Positions 9,713 to 21,382 of a stretch of DNA of 64,000 bases are shown one piece after another. The translations under genes and the position numbers were made by a program. Location of the stretch: contig QANU01069409.1 of the NCBI GenBank assembly GCA_003254905.1, positions 10,238 through 74,237 of the forward strand, read 5' to 3'. Origin of the DNA: Nissolia schottii. Lineage: Eukaryota > Streptophyta > Magnoliopsida > Fabales > Fabaceae. The notes under the pieces were generated by a model. The model made no database searches. It saw only the letters and a list, made by a program, of their open reading frames with translations, and was not told the origin of the DNA. Within the stretch, counting starts at the first letter, position 1. Every line of letters starts with the position of its first letter.

Positions 9713-10576
9713 TTAAGAAAATATGAATTTGAAAAGGTTAAGGATGATAGAATGATTCAGATCACCAGTAGTGGATCCACTTGAATTAATAAGCCCTTCG
9801 TTGTGTTGTTCCCCGACTTGGCTCGAGAAGTTACCTGCTCGTTCAACCACTTGACCGATTCCTTTCTCCCCCTGGCGATTATTACAGTGAGAACACGCAG
9901 AAGGTGACCATACACCGGTACGACAAGTCTTATCAATAACCTTAAGCAAGTCATCACCAGGGTGTTTAAAAGGACCCTCCACTTTGATACCAAAACCTTT
10001 ACCTCCTTTGTTGCGACAAATTTTGGCCGTCACAGAAAGACCTAAACTCTCGGTGACATAGTAGTGTGCCAAAGTCACCATGTAAGCATTTACACAGTTG
10101 GCTTTTTTCTTCTTCTCTAGCACAAAAAGACCACCTCTCTGTGAACAACCATATGAAACAATAGTAGTCTCTATTGAGTAACCCTCTCTATACCTTGTGT
10201 AGGATACCGGGCACCCAGAAGAAAGTCTAATGCCCTTTATCCCACCGGAGAGACCATCACCTGCGACCCTTGTGATCTCCAAATCGAAGTCAGTTTTACT
10301 CTCAGGTGGGGAGTCTACGAGCTCGAAATATGCGCGCTTGACTCCATTGCTATCACTGCTTGTTGCCTTGAGTTGATAATGGCAACTATGCTTCGTTTTC
10401 TTACCTGTTTTGTATGTCACACCCCAAACTTCAGTGTTATCGTTATTTTCCTTCGAGTGTTCCATGAAAACCTCAAAAGATTCTCCCCATCGTGCTATGG
10501 TGCCAGTGGCGCCGGATTCAAAAGAAGTAGTATCTCTGCCAAGGTTTGTGTGAGCACTACAGTATGCGTTTCCCAT
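9713..10576 (-). CDS. Family A member A6: unknown protein with N-myristoylation signal and Gly/Asn tail (287 aa)
   Basis: Intact single-exon frame starting MGNAYCSAHTN. Gly2 with Cys6 still fits the PROSITE N-myristoylation pattern, and Cys6 is also a potential palmitoylation site (inference). Residues 1-215 are the family domain (ARWGESFEV, EVWGVTYK, ITRVAGDGLSGG, CPVSYTRYREGY, ETTIVSYGCS, GFGIKVEGPFKHPGDD). Residues 216-240 are a Cys/Ser/Asn linker. Residues 241-287 are the tail (GQVVERAGNFSSQVGEQHNE, then GLINSSGSTTGDLNHSI). A lysine run (KKKK) sits near residue 156. It is nearly identical to A7 and close to A8, implying recent duplication. TATA box at 10685-10693. Confidence 0.87.
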   Translation of the reverse strand: MGNAYCSAHTNLGRDTTSFESGATGTIARWGESFEVFMEHSKENNDNTEVWGVTYKTGKKTKHSCHYQLKATSSDSNGVKRAYFELVDSPPESKTDFDLEITRVAGDGLSGGIKGIRLSSGCPVSYTRYREGYSIETTIVSYGCSQRGGLFVLEKKKKANCVNAYMVTLAHYYVTESLGLSVTAKICRNKGGKGFGIKVEGPFKHPGDDLLKVIDKTCRTGVWSPSACSHCNNRQGEKGIGQVVERAGNFSSQVGEQHNEGLINSSGSTTGDLNHSIILNLFKFIFS

Positions 10577-10684
10577 TAATTATTACATCGATCTATGTGT
10601 GTATGGCTGGCTATATGCATACAAGGAAGGTTATGTATGTGATTATGGGTTTTCTTAGGGACCTTCGGCTTGTTCCCACCTTAG

Positions 10685-10693
10685 TATTTATAG
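10685..10693 (-). promoter_or_regulatory. TATA box of A6
   Basis: The minus strand reads CCCGTCTATAAATACTAAGG, about 110 bp upstream of the A6 start. The same box with the same flank occurs upstream of A7 (34000-34008) and A8 (39702-39709). The GTCTATAAAT core also appears upstream of the two Family B genes. Confidence 0.7.
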
Positions 10694-11292
10694 ACGGGGA
10701 ACTGTCCTTTAAACTCGGGGAGTGATACATTAATTTAATTATGGGTTATTATTTGTGCTCATCTTATCTTAGGTGAGATACTGTACTGACTCACATCTCA
10801 TTTATTATTATATGAGATCTTAATGATATGTCTAATGGTGGATTAAGTTGATGAATTATGTTATTTTACACTCGTTTAATATAAGATACCGTATCGATTC
10901 ACATCCCATCCGTCATTAGATGAGATTCAACTGAGGTGTCTAATTATGGATTAATTTGATGAATTATGTTATTTGTACTCATTTTGTGTAGAATATCGTG
11001 TTGATCCACATATCATCCATCATTAAAAGAGATTTCAATGGAGTGTGGGTCATATTGAGATTCTATCCAATGATATATAAAATATGAGTTGAGATGATAT
11101 CTTACACAAAATAAGTATAAATAACATTTATCTAATTTATTTGATGCAGAGTAATAACATTATTTGCCATAAAATATAAAAGAATTTTTCACCCTTGTTT
11201 ATTGCAATAAATTCTAAGAGCGAAGATAGAGTATATATGTGTGTGTGTATGTAAGTATATGTATGTATGTATATATTTGGCAATGTGAGTGT

Positions 11293-11332
11293 GGCATCAG
11301 GCTATAGCAAAAAGATTGGAGAACCAAATGCC
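11293..11332 (-). promoter_or_regulatory. Conserved upstream palindromic module, A6 copy
   Basis: GGCATCAGGCTATAGCAAAA followed by AGATTGGAGAACCAAATGCC. The arms are partly decayed relative to A2. It lies about 715 bp upstream of A6, farther than in other subgroups because about 450 bp of AT-rich sequence (10740-11190) intervenes. Confidence 0.6.
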
Positions 11333-11526
11333 TTATAATTAAAGATCAAAGGATAAGAAAGCCATATTGGCTCCTCTGTCTATATCCTTCAAAATGAATA
11401 AATCAATAGAATAGAATCAAAAAAACAAAGACAATACTATTCTAATTGACAAGAACAGTGGTAGGCCATTGCATCAACCATTATTGAGTAAAACCTTCTA
11501 AGCATCTTCATAAATAATAAAGTGCA

Positions 11527-11529
<3 letters not shown>

Positions 11530-11582
<53 letters not shown>
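11530..11582. repeat. (AT)n microsatellite
   Basis: Uninterrupted AT dinucleotides. At the corresponding position in the A7 unit (34811) only a short tract is present, so the repeat expanded in this unit. Confidence 0.95.
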
Positions 11583-11585
<3 letters not shown>

Positions 11586-11937
11586 AGAGGAAATATATTT
11601 ACCATGTTAATGTAAACGTATAATTTCACTTTACATTCAAGAGAAATGTTATTTGTACACGTTAGTTATAGAACACTATGTTCACTCATAATTACTAGCT
11701 ATCTACTATTATGTGGCATCACAATATGGCCCGTGCCTTATTAAAATCTTATCTAATAGTTATGGCCAGTGAGTGAGTATTATGTTTTACAATTGATGAA
11801 TCCAAGTAATATAACTCACGAACATAAATGACAGCTGCTGCTAACTAACTCTCGTAACAAACCATCGTAAAAAAACCAACNAACTAACTATCTAATTGAA
11901 GTGTAGCTGCATAACAAACTATGACTAACAATTAATT

Positions 11938-11989
11938 CACTATAAGAAAAAAGACTTTTGTGGCGGTTCGATTTGCCTTTTATAACAAT
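11938..11989. mobile_element. Second CACTA-type terminus
   Basis: CACTATAAGAAAAAAGACTT starts 52 bp before another CACTATAAGAAAAACG terminus at 11990. It looks like the residual end of a separate CACTA-class element into which, or next to which, the larger element lies. No matching right end was identified. Confidence 0.4.
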
Positions 11990-12989
11990 CACTATAAGAA
12001 AAACGTTAGTTACCGTCAGAGTTACTGTCGAAATTTTTTTCAATTATCATTGGAATTTTAGCTTTCCATTGGATTTACCGCCGAAAAGTAGACCGACAGT
12101 AAAAGTTTCGATGGTAACTTCTTACCGTCAAATTTACATAGCCAACGGTAATTACCGTCGGTGTTGACCACACTAACGATTCTAAGAACGGTTCGAATTG
12201 AACCGTTTACTGTCGACTAAAGCCGACGGTAATAATATTAATATTTTATTTTGTTTACCGTTGGTTACTTTTGACAAAAATTTAATGATATTTATACATA
12301 AATTTATGACAATTTACCTTTGGCAATAACTGACAATAATGTGTTCAAGCTACCGTCAAAAATAACCGACGGTAGTAATGAATATTATCCTACTATTTTG
12401 AAAATATTATCATCAGTATATTATTGTGAGTAATTTCCAACTGCAATGATAATTAATTTTAAAAAGTTATTATTTAATTATTATGATTATGTAAATAATT
12501 AAATTAATAGTTAATCCAATAAATTATATATTAATTATATTTTTAAGAATATAATTAAATAAAAAATTAGTAAAATATTATTTATTTGAATCAATTATTT
12601 AATTACATAAATTATATATGAAATAAATATATAATTATTTAATTAAATAAATATTAAATTCAACAATATATTTAGTAAATATAACAAATAATTTAATAGT
12701 TATCTGATACCAAAATATGACATTCCATACAAGATTAAAAGGTATAATTTAAAATTTAATTAAATAGATGTACATTTAATTAATCTAATTAATATTTTTT
12801 TAAATATAATAAATAATTAAATATAATTTACAACCAAATATTTATCTATTTATTTTAATATATAAATAATAAATTATCCTTATAAATAAGTAACTATTAA
12901 AAATGAATTTTTGCAATAAAACTTAATAAGAAAATTACACATAATATTCAAATGAAATTGTGTTACAAATTCTCAAATAATTACATATA

Positions 12990-13172
12990 CTATTCTAAAA
13001 GTTCAAAACTGTCATCGTAACTTTCAGAACTAAGTTCATCATTGAACTCTTCTTCTTCTTTACTATCATTGTATACATCAATTTCTTCATCACTTGCATG
13101 TTGATGGAGGTTAGGGAGTTCAACTATGTCAGGGTCATCATCAAATGTATTGCTAGCTAATGTGGTAGGCAA
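12990..13172 (-). pseudogene. Acidic C-terminal segment, possibly of the CACTA transposase
   Basis: A 60-residue open stretch rich in Asp, Glu and Ser ends at 12990 inside the CACTA element, on the same strand as the DUF4216 segment. The solo LTR at 13180-15077 interrupts it upstream. Acidic C-termini are common in CACTA transposases, but no diagnostic residue is visible, so the assignment is inferred from position and strand only. Confidence 0.35.
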
Positions 13173-13179
13173 TGGAGAC

Positions 13180-15077
13180 TGATGAAAGCCTTTTTAACCA
13201 CTTTCTCGGATCTTGACACGGCTTAGGTTTTGTCACAACCATGCCAAGCTCATTGAAAGCTTCTATGCGCTTTAGTCGTTCAAATTAAATTTATATATAC
13301 ATACCTACTTTACGGCTTTCAGATTCCAAAAGGAATCCAATTGCAGTATAGGGTATGGTCGATCCCACAGGGAGTTGTAAAATACCATTCTTGAGTTCAT
13401 TTAATTAAACAATGAGGTGAAAGATTTGTGATTTGATTTATATTTAAATAGACTAAATAAATAAAAGACAGGAAAATAAAATAGGAAACAAATCAGAGGT
13501 AGTTCCGGAGCTTGTTGGGAATTTTAATCACATCATAGTTTCATGCATCCAGTTACTTATTACACAGAACTATTATTTCATTGATTGCCCGCCATCAGAT
13601 CTTATCTTTTACATAGCTTTCGCATATGCAAAGATTACAAGTTTCCTTTATTAAACTGTTACTTTCGTATACGAGCTTAACAAAGTACGCCAGGATTAAT
13701 TTAGATGTTAAGCGGCTAACTTCTAGTCTTGCAACAAGGTTAGATGTAATGATTTAGATCCGACTTTAATGGTTGCAATTATTCGTTCACAACGTTCAAG
13801 TCTCGAATCTAGTTTAGCATAGCAGATTAATCTTAACTTGGTTTACAACTTAATTAATATAACTCTCGTTCATACAACTAAGTCTCAAGCCAAGATTAAA
13901 ACACTAAACAAGAACTAGCATTAAGCATAAAACCATTCAAGCTAATCATTAGAAATAAATAGATTCATATGCAATAGTTACATGGATACAGGCAACTACA
14001 ATAATGACCAAAATCCCAACAAAAAGAGGATTAGGAATCCATCTTACGAGAGTATCTCGGAGGCAAGGTCTAGACACTTACCATGACACGTACTCACGCT
14101 ATCATGGCCATGGCTTCGCCGAGCTTCCTTGATCTCCCGGCTCCTTCACAGGCCTCCTCTTTGTTCCTAATCTAAACTAGGCTTTGAAGTACAAAAGAAA
14201 TGTAGAAAGAATGAATTATGGAGGGGAGAATATATGCTCTTGAAGAGTGCCTCGGCCTCTATTTATAGGCCAAAATTGTCCATTTTCGCTCAGCGATTTG
14301 TAGGGGTCGCTCAGCGATGGTTGATGGCGGCTGCCGACTTCAAAGTCGGTTTCGGGAAGGTTCGGTGGCATCGCTCAGCGATGGGGGTAAGATCGCTCAG
14401 CGACATTAATCTTAAAATGACCCCAAATACAAAGTTTTAGATCTTTTTCTTAGCTTTAAGTAGCAATTTGAACCACCTCAATCGGACATCTGTAGCTCAA
14501 GATATCGCAATTTTACTAACTGCTGTGCAGAACGGCTCCTATCCCTTTTTCTCTATGCTTTCTTACCAAGTCCGCTCAGCGGCCTGGGTGCCATCGCTGA
14601 GCTATTTAAGTACACCCGCTGAGCGGCTAGGGTCCTTCCGCTGAGCGGTTTGCAGAGCAGAGGCGGCTACAGGCTGTCATAATAAATGCTCCGACAGACT
14701 TTTGCAGGGGCGGCGCTGACGTGGCACGCGGTTCCAGGCTGGCTCAATGATTGTGCCGGTGCAAGTTGCTTGCTGACTTAAGTTCGCTGAGCGATAAGTG
14801 TTGTACCGCTGAGCGATTTACTCTTTAGCGCTGAGCGATGTGTGGTTCCTCGCTGAGCGGTGTCTCGTCCAGATTCTTCTCTTTAAGCTCTTTTCCAATT
14901 CTGCCCTTCTCTTCCATTCTTCATGGGATTATTCTTCATAAATTATGCTTGCATCCATCTTCAAAATATATTTAATATCCTACAAAATATGGGGAATTAA
15001 TTAGATAAATTGTTTAAAAACATAACAGATAAGTGCCATTTTGATATGTCAATTTTGTGTAAATTGGACACTTATCA
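13180..15077 (-). mobile_element. Solo LTR (1.9 kb), target duplication GAGAC
   Basis: It begins TGATGAAAGC and ends CACTTATCA, with matching inverted termini TGAT/ATCA, and is flanked by perfect 5-bp repeats GAGAC at 13175-13179 and 15078-15082. The reading direction is minus: TATA box CTATAAATAGAGG at 14260-14268 and the CCACAGGGAGTTG block near 13357 downstream. No internal domain is present. The family is probably gypsy Tat-like (inference). An array of CGCTCAGCG palindromes occupies the region just upstream of the TATA box. Confidence 0.85.
14286..14862. promoter_or_regulatory. Array of about 12 CGCTCAGCG / CGCTGAGCG palindromes in LTR U3
   Basis: Copies lie near 14287, 14309, 14370, 14392, 14571, 14593 (mutated), 14616, 14637, 14781, 14804, 14827 and 14849, separated by unrelated sequence. 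The central base is C in the first five and G in the rest, which means the odd-centred palindrome flips orientation near 14580. The array ends about 20 bp from the TATA box of the LTR. Confidence 0.85.
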
Positions 15078-15154
15078 GAGACTCAACAATTATCGTTGCC
15101 AGGATTGGCTCCAGCAGTTAATATGCTTGATCAAATTTATTGTCTGAAGATTCT

Positions 15155-16349
15155 TGTGAATGCCTATGTGTTGTAGATTTTGATGAGACAAAAGATGCAA
15201 GTTTCCAAGTAAAAAATTCATGAAGATATAGATTTAGAACTTAGGAAATTTATTGTTAAAGGTGTTATGTGTGATAACTCTTTAAAATGCTCTCTAAAAA
15301 GGCTCTCGTAATAATTCCTTGATTCTAGGATATAAAAATGGATTAGATCAACAATAGAAATCAAACGGATAAGAAAAATGATGATGTTGGCTAAGACTTG
15401 CACAAGTCAATTGAATGACTCATGAACTAGTCATTCAAATGAATCATGAACAAGTCAGTCGAATAACTCTTGAACAAGTCCTTCGAATGACTCTTTCTCA
15501 AAAGGCATTCAGTTAAGTCATTCCATTGCCAAAGTTTTCTTGCTCTCTATGACCTATGCAAAGCACAAGTCATTCGAATGACCTAGGTAAAGTCATCCGA
15601 ATGACTCTGACACAAGAGACATATAACGACTACATTGTATAATCATTTGAATGATCAATGAAAGTCATTTGAATGGCTCTGTCACATAAGACAACAACGG
15701 CTAGTTCTGCAGTACTATTTTCAGGGCATTAAATGCACAACAGCTAGAATCAATTGGACCTCAATAAATACCAACCTAAGTCAGTGATTCTAGGCATTTA
15801 CTCCTAAGCTTCCATCTTTCTATACATCATAAAAGCATTTATTTGAGCCATCCAAAAGAGCCAAAAAGAGAGATATCACATATACACCTATAGAGTTTTA
15901 ATTTGTATTATTCACTCTTGAGAGAGTTTCTTTTTCTACACAATTCCATATACTTGTAAAGAGGGTGAGGTATCCCTCTAGATTGATTAGGGTGTGGTAT
16001 TCCTAAGAAAGATTACTTGAAGCTGAAGCACAAGGTGTGAAGAGTGATCTTGGTTGTAAAGGTTTCTCAAGCACCTAAGTTTGAAGCTTGAAGATAGTGA
16101 AGAAAATCTTGAGCAAGTAGCTTAGGGATTGGACGTAAATCACAAGAGTGATTTAACCAGGATAAATTGAGTTTGCAATCTCTCTATCCCTTAACTCTTT
16201 ATTTCCATATTGCTTGTGTTAGATTGCTTTATTGTTAGTTCTTATTTTTAGTTAATAATCTCTAGCATATTTTCTAAGTAAGAAAAGTTTTGTGAAAAAG
16301 CTTCCATACCTAATTCACCCCCTTGTGTATTTGAAGCCACTTGGTAACA
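15155..16349 (+). mobile_element. Solo LTR (1.2 kb), target duplication ATTCT, probably copia
   Basis: It starts TGTGAATGCC and ends TTGGTAACA, with perfect 5-bp flanks ATTCT at 15150-15154 and 16350-16354. The sequence CCTAATTCACCCCCTTGTG near the end is typical of copia (SIRE-like) LTR ends. A TATA-like CAATAAATACC is at 15762-15770. Upstream of it lies an array of GTCATTCGAATGAC-type palindromes (15393-15680). Confidence 0.8.
15393..15680. promoter_or_regulatory. Array of GTCATTCGAATGAC-type palindromes in LTR U3
   Basis: At least eight imperfect copies occur, such as GTCAATTGAATGACT, GTCATTCAAATGAAT, CCTTCGAATGACT, GTCATTCGAATGACC, GTCATCCGAATGACT and GTCATTTGAATGGCT. They are interspersed with unique sequence and lie directly upstream of the TATA-like box at 15762. 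Confidence 0.8.
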
Positions 16350-16380
16350 ATTCTATGACATCAAACTCAATTCGACCACT

Positions 16381-16800
16381 TGGTTTGCATTTTATCACAA
16401 CTTTCCAATTTGATTAGCTAGCTAGTTCCTGAATAGTTTGTGTAATAAACTTTTTTACTCTTTCAACAACAATGAACGGATCATGCCCCCTATACCGCCG
16501 TGTTAGATTAATCTCAATAGTTTTGTAATCAGGGTAAGTCCGAGTTTTGTTTGGATCATACCAATCATAGCAATGAGATGAACCAATGTGTGCATATTCT
16601 AATTCAATAATTTGTTTAAGTACTCCATACCAATCACTGGTTATGTTAGCAAAATTGGAATATTCACCATTAACCCAAACCCCACTATTGTTTGTCCTTT
16701 CTCCAATTGCCTATTCAGATGTGTGAAACTTGTTTCCTTTAATAAATGGGCCAACTAATTGCTTTGTTCATAAGTCCCCATGACAAACTCATCAAGTTAT
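16381..16800 (-). pseudogene. CACTA transposase fragment (DUF4216-like)
   Basis: Reading the minus strand gives GPFIKGNKFHTSE, a stop, AIGERTNNSGVWVNGEYSNF, SDWYGVLKQIIELEY, CYDWYDPNKTRTYPDY, INLTRRYRGHDPFIVVERVK and a terminal stop. The pattern (NSGV, WYG-L--IIEL-Y, DW-DP, DPF--V) is that of the DUF4216 region at the C-terminal side of TNP2-type CACTA transposases. A TAG stop replaces a codon and another stop lies upstream, and the N-terminal catalytic part is missing, so it is inactive. It supports the CACTA call for the surrounding element. Confidence 0.8.
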
Positions 16801-17069
16801 GGTCAGTGCAAAAATAACTTTGCACGTACATAGATTTTAAAACTTAGTTATACGTATAAAGGATAAAGAAAATCGTTCGATTGAAATATAAAGTTTAAAG
16901 TTAAACATATACATAATTTGTAAACCACTAAAAAAACATTCGATCGAAGCATTGATCACCAAATTGTTCTTGAAATATCCTATAAACAGGCATCAACATA
17001 ATCAAAATTTTTAGAAAATGTGTATTAATAAATCAAACAAGATTACAAGGATCGATTGAACTTACTAGT

Positions 17070-17102
17070 AATTGTTGAAAGCTTATTTTTGTGCTCTCGT
17101 CG

Positions 17103-17156
<54 letters not shown>

Positions 17157-18056
17157 TTTACAGCTTTCAAATCCTCAAGGGATTCAATTGCAGTATAATC
17201 GGGTATAGTCGTATCCACAGGGAGTTGAATAAAGCCATTCTTGAGTTTGTTAATGAAACAATGGAGTGAATGATTTGTAGAGTAATTTCTAATTAAATAA
17301 ATAACATGAAAGATAAATAGGCAACAAATTAGAGGTCGATCAGGGAGCTTGTTGGGACTTGAATCATATTACAATTTCATATATCCATTTACTCAATGCA
17401 TATGAATTATCATTTCTTTGATTTCTCGCGACTAGTTCTTATCTTGTTTATCTCTGATCACTCACTCCCTTTGTTATTTTGTTAATCTCTTGCACGAACT
17501 AACAAAGTAACTGACGTTATTTCAGATGTTACAATGACTAATAGCACTAACTCTATCTCTCTAGCAATTAGTTTTATTAGATAAATTGATTTAGTTTCAA
17601 CTTTATGATGCATTTCTCACTCACAATAATTCAGTTTTAGATCAGGTTTTAGGTAGGTAAACTAAAACAAACATTAATCGAAAAATCAATTCATGTAAAC
17701 TAGAGAAATTGATAGATTCATTCATGCAAAAGTATATGGATATAATCATACTATAATATTCATCAAAATCCCAACAACAAAAGGATTAGAAACCCATCTT
17801 ACAAGAGGAAATCAAAGAGGCAAGGTGATGGACGGTCACGCTTTGCCTAAGCTTGTTTCTTCTTCTTTAGGTTCTTGTTCAATTGTTCTCCTCTTGTTTT
17901 ATACTCTTCTCCTTCTTTTCTCTTATTCTCTTTACTTTGATATTGGATGAATGTCCATTAATACTATCCTTCATAAAATAGATACAAGTGTTGTTGAATA
18001 TGTGTGCGCGTAATAATGCAATTAGGATTACGTTATATATATATATATATATATAN
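17070..18056. mobile_element. LTR fragment related to the 13180-15077 LTR, with (AT)n tracts
   Basis: TTTACAGCTTTCAAATCC, GATTCAATTGCAGTATAAT and ATCCACAGGGAGTTGAATAA match the blocks at 13312-13390, and downstream text to about 17840 (GGGAGCTTGTTGGGA, CCCATCTTACAAGAGG) also corresponds. A long (AT)n tract is at 17103-17153 and another at 18033-18054 with one ambiguous base. I could not locate termini or a target duplication. Confidence 0.6.
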
Positions 18057-18556
18057 ACAGTGACCAATTTGAAACTACAAGGACCAATCAAGGTTGAATT
18101 TTGAAAAATATAATTAATTTGTATGGCGTTGGTGTATGATTAATTAATTTGATGTTGTATATGAAATATATATGTGTATATGATGTTGGTATGATTAATT
18201 AATTTGTTGCTACATATGATGTAAGACGCATGTCTGCTAGCACTTTGATTTTGTGGTTTATTTGTTAATTGATTCATTGGCATTGTTGGCATTGACATAT
18301 ATATGATTTTGATTCATGTGGTTTTGAAGTTTGATGGTTGAAAGTTGAAACTATTAGCTTCATGTGTTTTAGAAGCCTTGTTTGTGAGCTCATTGTTAGC
18401 AACTTAGCTGCCACTTCACAACACAACTTTATTAGAATTACATTTGAAAGATATATACTTTCATTATAGGTAATATGGGACAGTCTAAAAGAAATACAAT
18501 CCTTGCCATAGTTGCTTAAGCGAATTATTTGGCTTGCATGTGATTTATGCGTCAAC

Positions 18557-19125
18557 ATGGTTATTAAACTCTCGAGTTAACTCATAAACTCTTACGAGTT
18601 TACAAGTTTACTACACAAAACATGTTAACACTTATGTAAACTCTTTTATGGTAAACTGGTACGAGTTTAAGTAAGCTTTCGATTCTACTAGCGAGTTTAC
18701 GAGTTAAAATCTATCTACGAGTTTACGAGTTTACCTCAAAATGTACAAATTTTGTAACTTTGTTAGATACTTACCTAACTTTGTTTATATTAGATATTAT
18801 ATATTGAGTTTATTTATCTAATTTCATTTATTTATTATAATCGAGTTATGTTTTATTAAATTATAAATTAATACCGATACTGAATAAAATATGACATAAC
18901 CACTAAGTGTCATGCATTAAGGGGTATTTTATGATAGTTCTTTCATTAATTTAATTTAAAGTTAACATTATTCAATTTCAATTATAAATACAATATTTCA
19001 TCAAGTTTAGTTCCTAATTATATTACTTATAACATATTTTTTTACTTATGTAAACTCATGAGTTTACGATTCGAGTTTGCTAAGACTCTATGAGTTTATT
19101 TAAATTCTCGAGTTTGACAACCTTG
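18557..19125. mobile_element. Mutator-like MITE (569 bp) with GAGTTTACGAGTTTA motifs, copy 1
   Basis: It runs from ATGGTTATTAAACTCTCGAG to GAGTTTGACAACCTTG and carries many ACGAGTTTAC motifs near both ends. The flanks TGCGTCAAC and TACATCAAC are a diverged 9-bp duplication (7 of 9). A second copy in opposite orientation at 62646-63225 has a perfect 9-bp duplication. Confidence 0.8.
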
Positions 19126-19140
19126 TACATCAACATGTGT

Positions 19141-20260
19141 CTCGTATTGAAAGATCAATCCTCTAATCATGACGACATAATAGAGATCAAGTATGTCAAG
19201 AATTGCTAGCTCAATTAGAAGCACATTATAACTCATGTTCTATAATACATATGAGTTATGATGCTTTCACTCGATTAGTTAAAATATTTTGTGAAAGAGG
19301 ACTTCTTAAGGATAACCAATACAGTTGTATTAAGGAACAAATTGCACGGTTTTTACATATTTTAAGTGGTCAAACACATACTCGATTAGGGAGTTTTTTC
19401 TTCTGTCGGTCCATTGAGACCATTAGTCGTATTTTCACCAAATTCTTAGAGATATAATAACACTTGAAGATCAATTTTTAATCCAACCAAATGGTTCTGT
19501 TGTGCCACCACAAATTCTCAACAGTGAAGGAAAATTTAATTCATACTTTTAGGTATTTTTTTAATAAAAAAACATTTGTTTGAATCACTTTTAGTACTCT
19601 CACACGGTCATACTTACTAATTTATATTGAAGTTTTTAGAATTGTATTGGTGCTATAGATTAAACACATTAAGTTTCAAAAGAAGATGGTCAAGGTATAG
19701 AGGAAGAAGAAGTCATCCTACGATGAATGTATTGGAGGCTTGTACTTTTGACTTGAAATGCGCATATTGTTACCCGCGTGAGAGGGCTCAGCTTCAGATT
19801 CAAGAATTTTAGATAATGCATTATGTGGAGAAGATAATCTAAATGTTACCCAAGGTATTAAGTAATTTTTTTAAAAATATATATATAAATTAGTTTCATA
19901 GTTGTTAAAAATATCTCCCTAATGTTTTTCACGTAAATATTTAGAATTATATTTTTAGGTAAATTATGCTTAGCAGATGATGCTGGATGTATGTTGAAGT
20001 CGATGTTAAAATACTCGATGTCATTTGAAAAAGTATTCTCGTGACACCTCTGAAAAATCTAAAAGAGTCATTCAACTTAGACATTCTTCAGTACACAATG
20101 CAACTGAAAGTGTTTTTGGTGTTGTGAAGAATAGGTTTTCAATTATAAAGGTTTTTAAGGTGAACCAGATTAATTTTGACCATGATTATCCTCGGATACT
20201 ATACCCCGACAGTAAAATTGATGGTAATAGTTGGCACCAAGTGGCATGGGGTTAGACAAA
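19141..20260 (+). pseudogene. PIF/Harbinger transposase pseudogene
   Basis: Several frames together give a Harbinger transposase. YDAFTRLVKIFCERGLL, EQIARFLHILSG and RSIETISRIFTKFLE make up the N-terminal helical part. RGRRSHPTMNVLEACTFDLK corresponds to the RGRKG-PTQNVLA-CDFDM block. LCLADDAGC is the ADAGY position, and RHSSVHNATESVFGVVKNRF is the HA-LRNVIERVFGVLK block. Frameshifts and stops separate the pieces, and the first catalytic Asp block (GAIDGTHI) is not visible. It lies inside the CACTA element just after a MITE. The terminal repeats were not found. Confidence 0.85.
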
Positions 20261-20289
20261 AGTATTATTGTCAAACAAATTTGACAATA

Positions 20290-20790
20290 ATCGGTTGGAA
20301 ATTTGAGGAACGCACATGCTCCCCATGCACATGACGTTCATGATTTTACCATTGGAAATGCTCGACTATAAAAGGGTTGTAATATGTAGAGGCACACGAT
20401 TTCCCCACGTTTGTAACGTTGAACCAATTACCGTCGGATAACTCTGACGGTAAGGGTCTCAAAACATGAATAAATGCATGTGCTCCCCACGCATGTAATG
20501 TTTGAATAGTTACCATCGAAAAAAATTGACGATAACAGTCTCAAAATGTGAACAGATGCGCGTGCTCCCCACGCCTGTAACATTCGAATAGTAACCGTCA
20601 AAAAAATTTGATGGTAACAGTCTCAAAATATGAACAGATGCGCGTGCTCCCCCGCGTGTAATGTTCAAATAGTTACTGTCAAAAAAAATTGAAGGTAACA
20701 ATCTCGAAATATGAGAGGATACACGTTTTCCGGTGCTTCTAACGATCGTCTCATTACCGTCAGATTTATCTGACGGTAATGACTCTACAT
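20290..20790. repeat. About 80-bp tandem repeats with ACCGTC...GACGGT hairpins (CACTA subterminal)
   Basis: About six units each contain CTCCCCACGC-TGTAA, then an arm such as TAACCGTCAAAAAAATTTGA and the complementary ATGGTAACAGTCTC. The spacing between CTCCCC blocks is close to 80 bp. The motifs are the same as those at the CACTA ends, so this is subterminal repeat sequence. Minus-strand open frames across it are by-products. Confidence 0.8.
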
Positions 20791-20809
20791 ATAAAGCTCC
20801 TCCGTCCCT

Positions 20810-21020
20810 CCCCACTTATTCCATTTTCTCCTCTACGCCTCTCCACTACATAAACTCCTCCTCTGCGTCATGTCCACCCTCCTCCTCCAGTTCCGCCACC
20901 GCTGTCACTGCCGCCACCATCCGCCATCGTGATCGTCGCCATCAGATAGCCACTGCCAGAACCATAACTGCCACTGAAAGTAGCCACTGCCACCGTCACC
21001 GCCGCCAGCGACAGGTTAGT
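20810..21020 (+). other. Pyrimidine-rich leader-like segment
   Basis: A CATATAAAG box at 20788 is followed by CT-rich sequence encoding only low-complexity Ser/Pro/His/Arg text and ending at GCGACAGGTTAGT, which resembles a splice donor. It could be the promoter and first exon of a transposon gene, but the downstream gene is not visible. Confidence 0.3.
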
Positions 21021-21177
21021 TCTAGTTTTTTTTTTTCAGGTTATTTTTAGTTTTATTTTAATTTTTTTAGTTTTAGTTTTAGTTTCAGTTTTATGTCAGG
21101 TTAGTTTTAGTTTTATACGTTTGAGAATGTTAGTGATACAGAGCAATTGTAGAATTAGCATTTTATACGTTTGAGAA

Positions 21178-21382
21178 TGTTAGGGATACAAAGCAATTGT
21201 CGAATTAGCTAGCAATTAAGTAAAGATAGATTTAGTTAGAAGAGTAACAGAAAGTTGTTATGATAGTTGTAGAGTTACGAAACTCAGCACCANATTCGAT
21301 AACCTGTGTAATAGAACTCAACTGAGTATAATGAATTCAGTTTACAATTTCAGATCTGAGCTCTCTCTCAAGAACTCTAACA
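21178..21382. mobile_element. Solo LTR (205 bp), target duplication GAGAA
   Basis: It begins TGTTAGGGAT and ends CTCTAACA (inverted termini TGTTAG/CTAACA), and is flanked by GAGAA at 21173-21177 and 21383-21387. The size and termini suit a copia LTR. The first 50 bp plus flank are also present in tandem just before it (21129-21177), differing at several bases. Confidence 0.75.

Larger units (their letters stand above)
8769..11937. repeat. Duplicated A6 unit (partners 32325-35117 and 38695-41818)
   Basis: The sequence flanking A6 matches the flanks of A7 and A8 on both sides: AAAGACCCTGATAAGATCAA on the left, and the TTATTTGTACTCATTTTGTG stretch and upstream module on the right. The three units differ by insertions. 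This one carries a 227-bp MITE at 9167. The other two lack it. Confidence 0.85.

Noticed and set aside
17033..17269. Frames containing IYIYIY runs
   Set aside because: They are translations of (AT)n microsatellites.
20510..21050. Frames at 20510-20815 (minus) and 20733-21050 (plus)
   Set aside because: The first is generated by the 80-bp subterminal repeats and the second by a CT-rich leader; neither resembles a protein.
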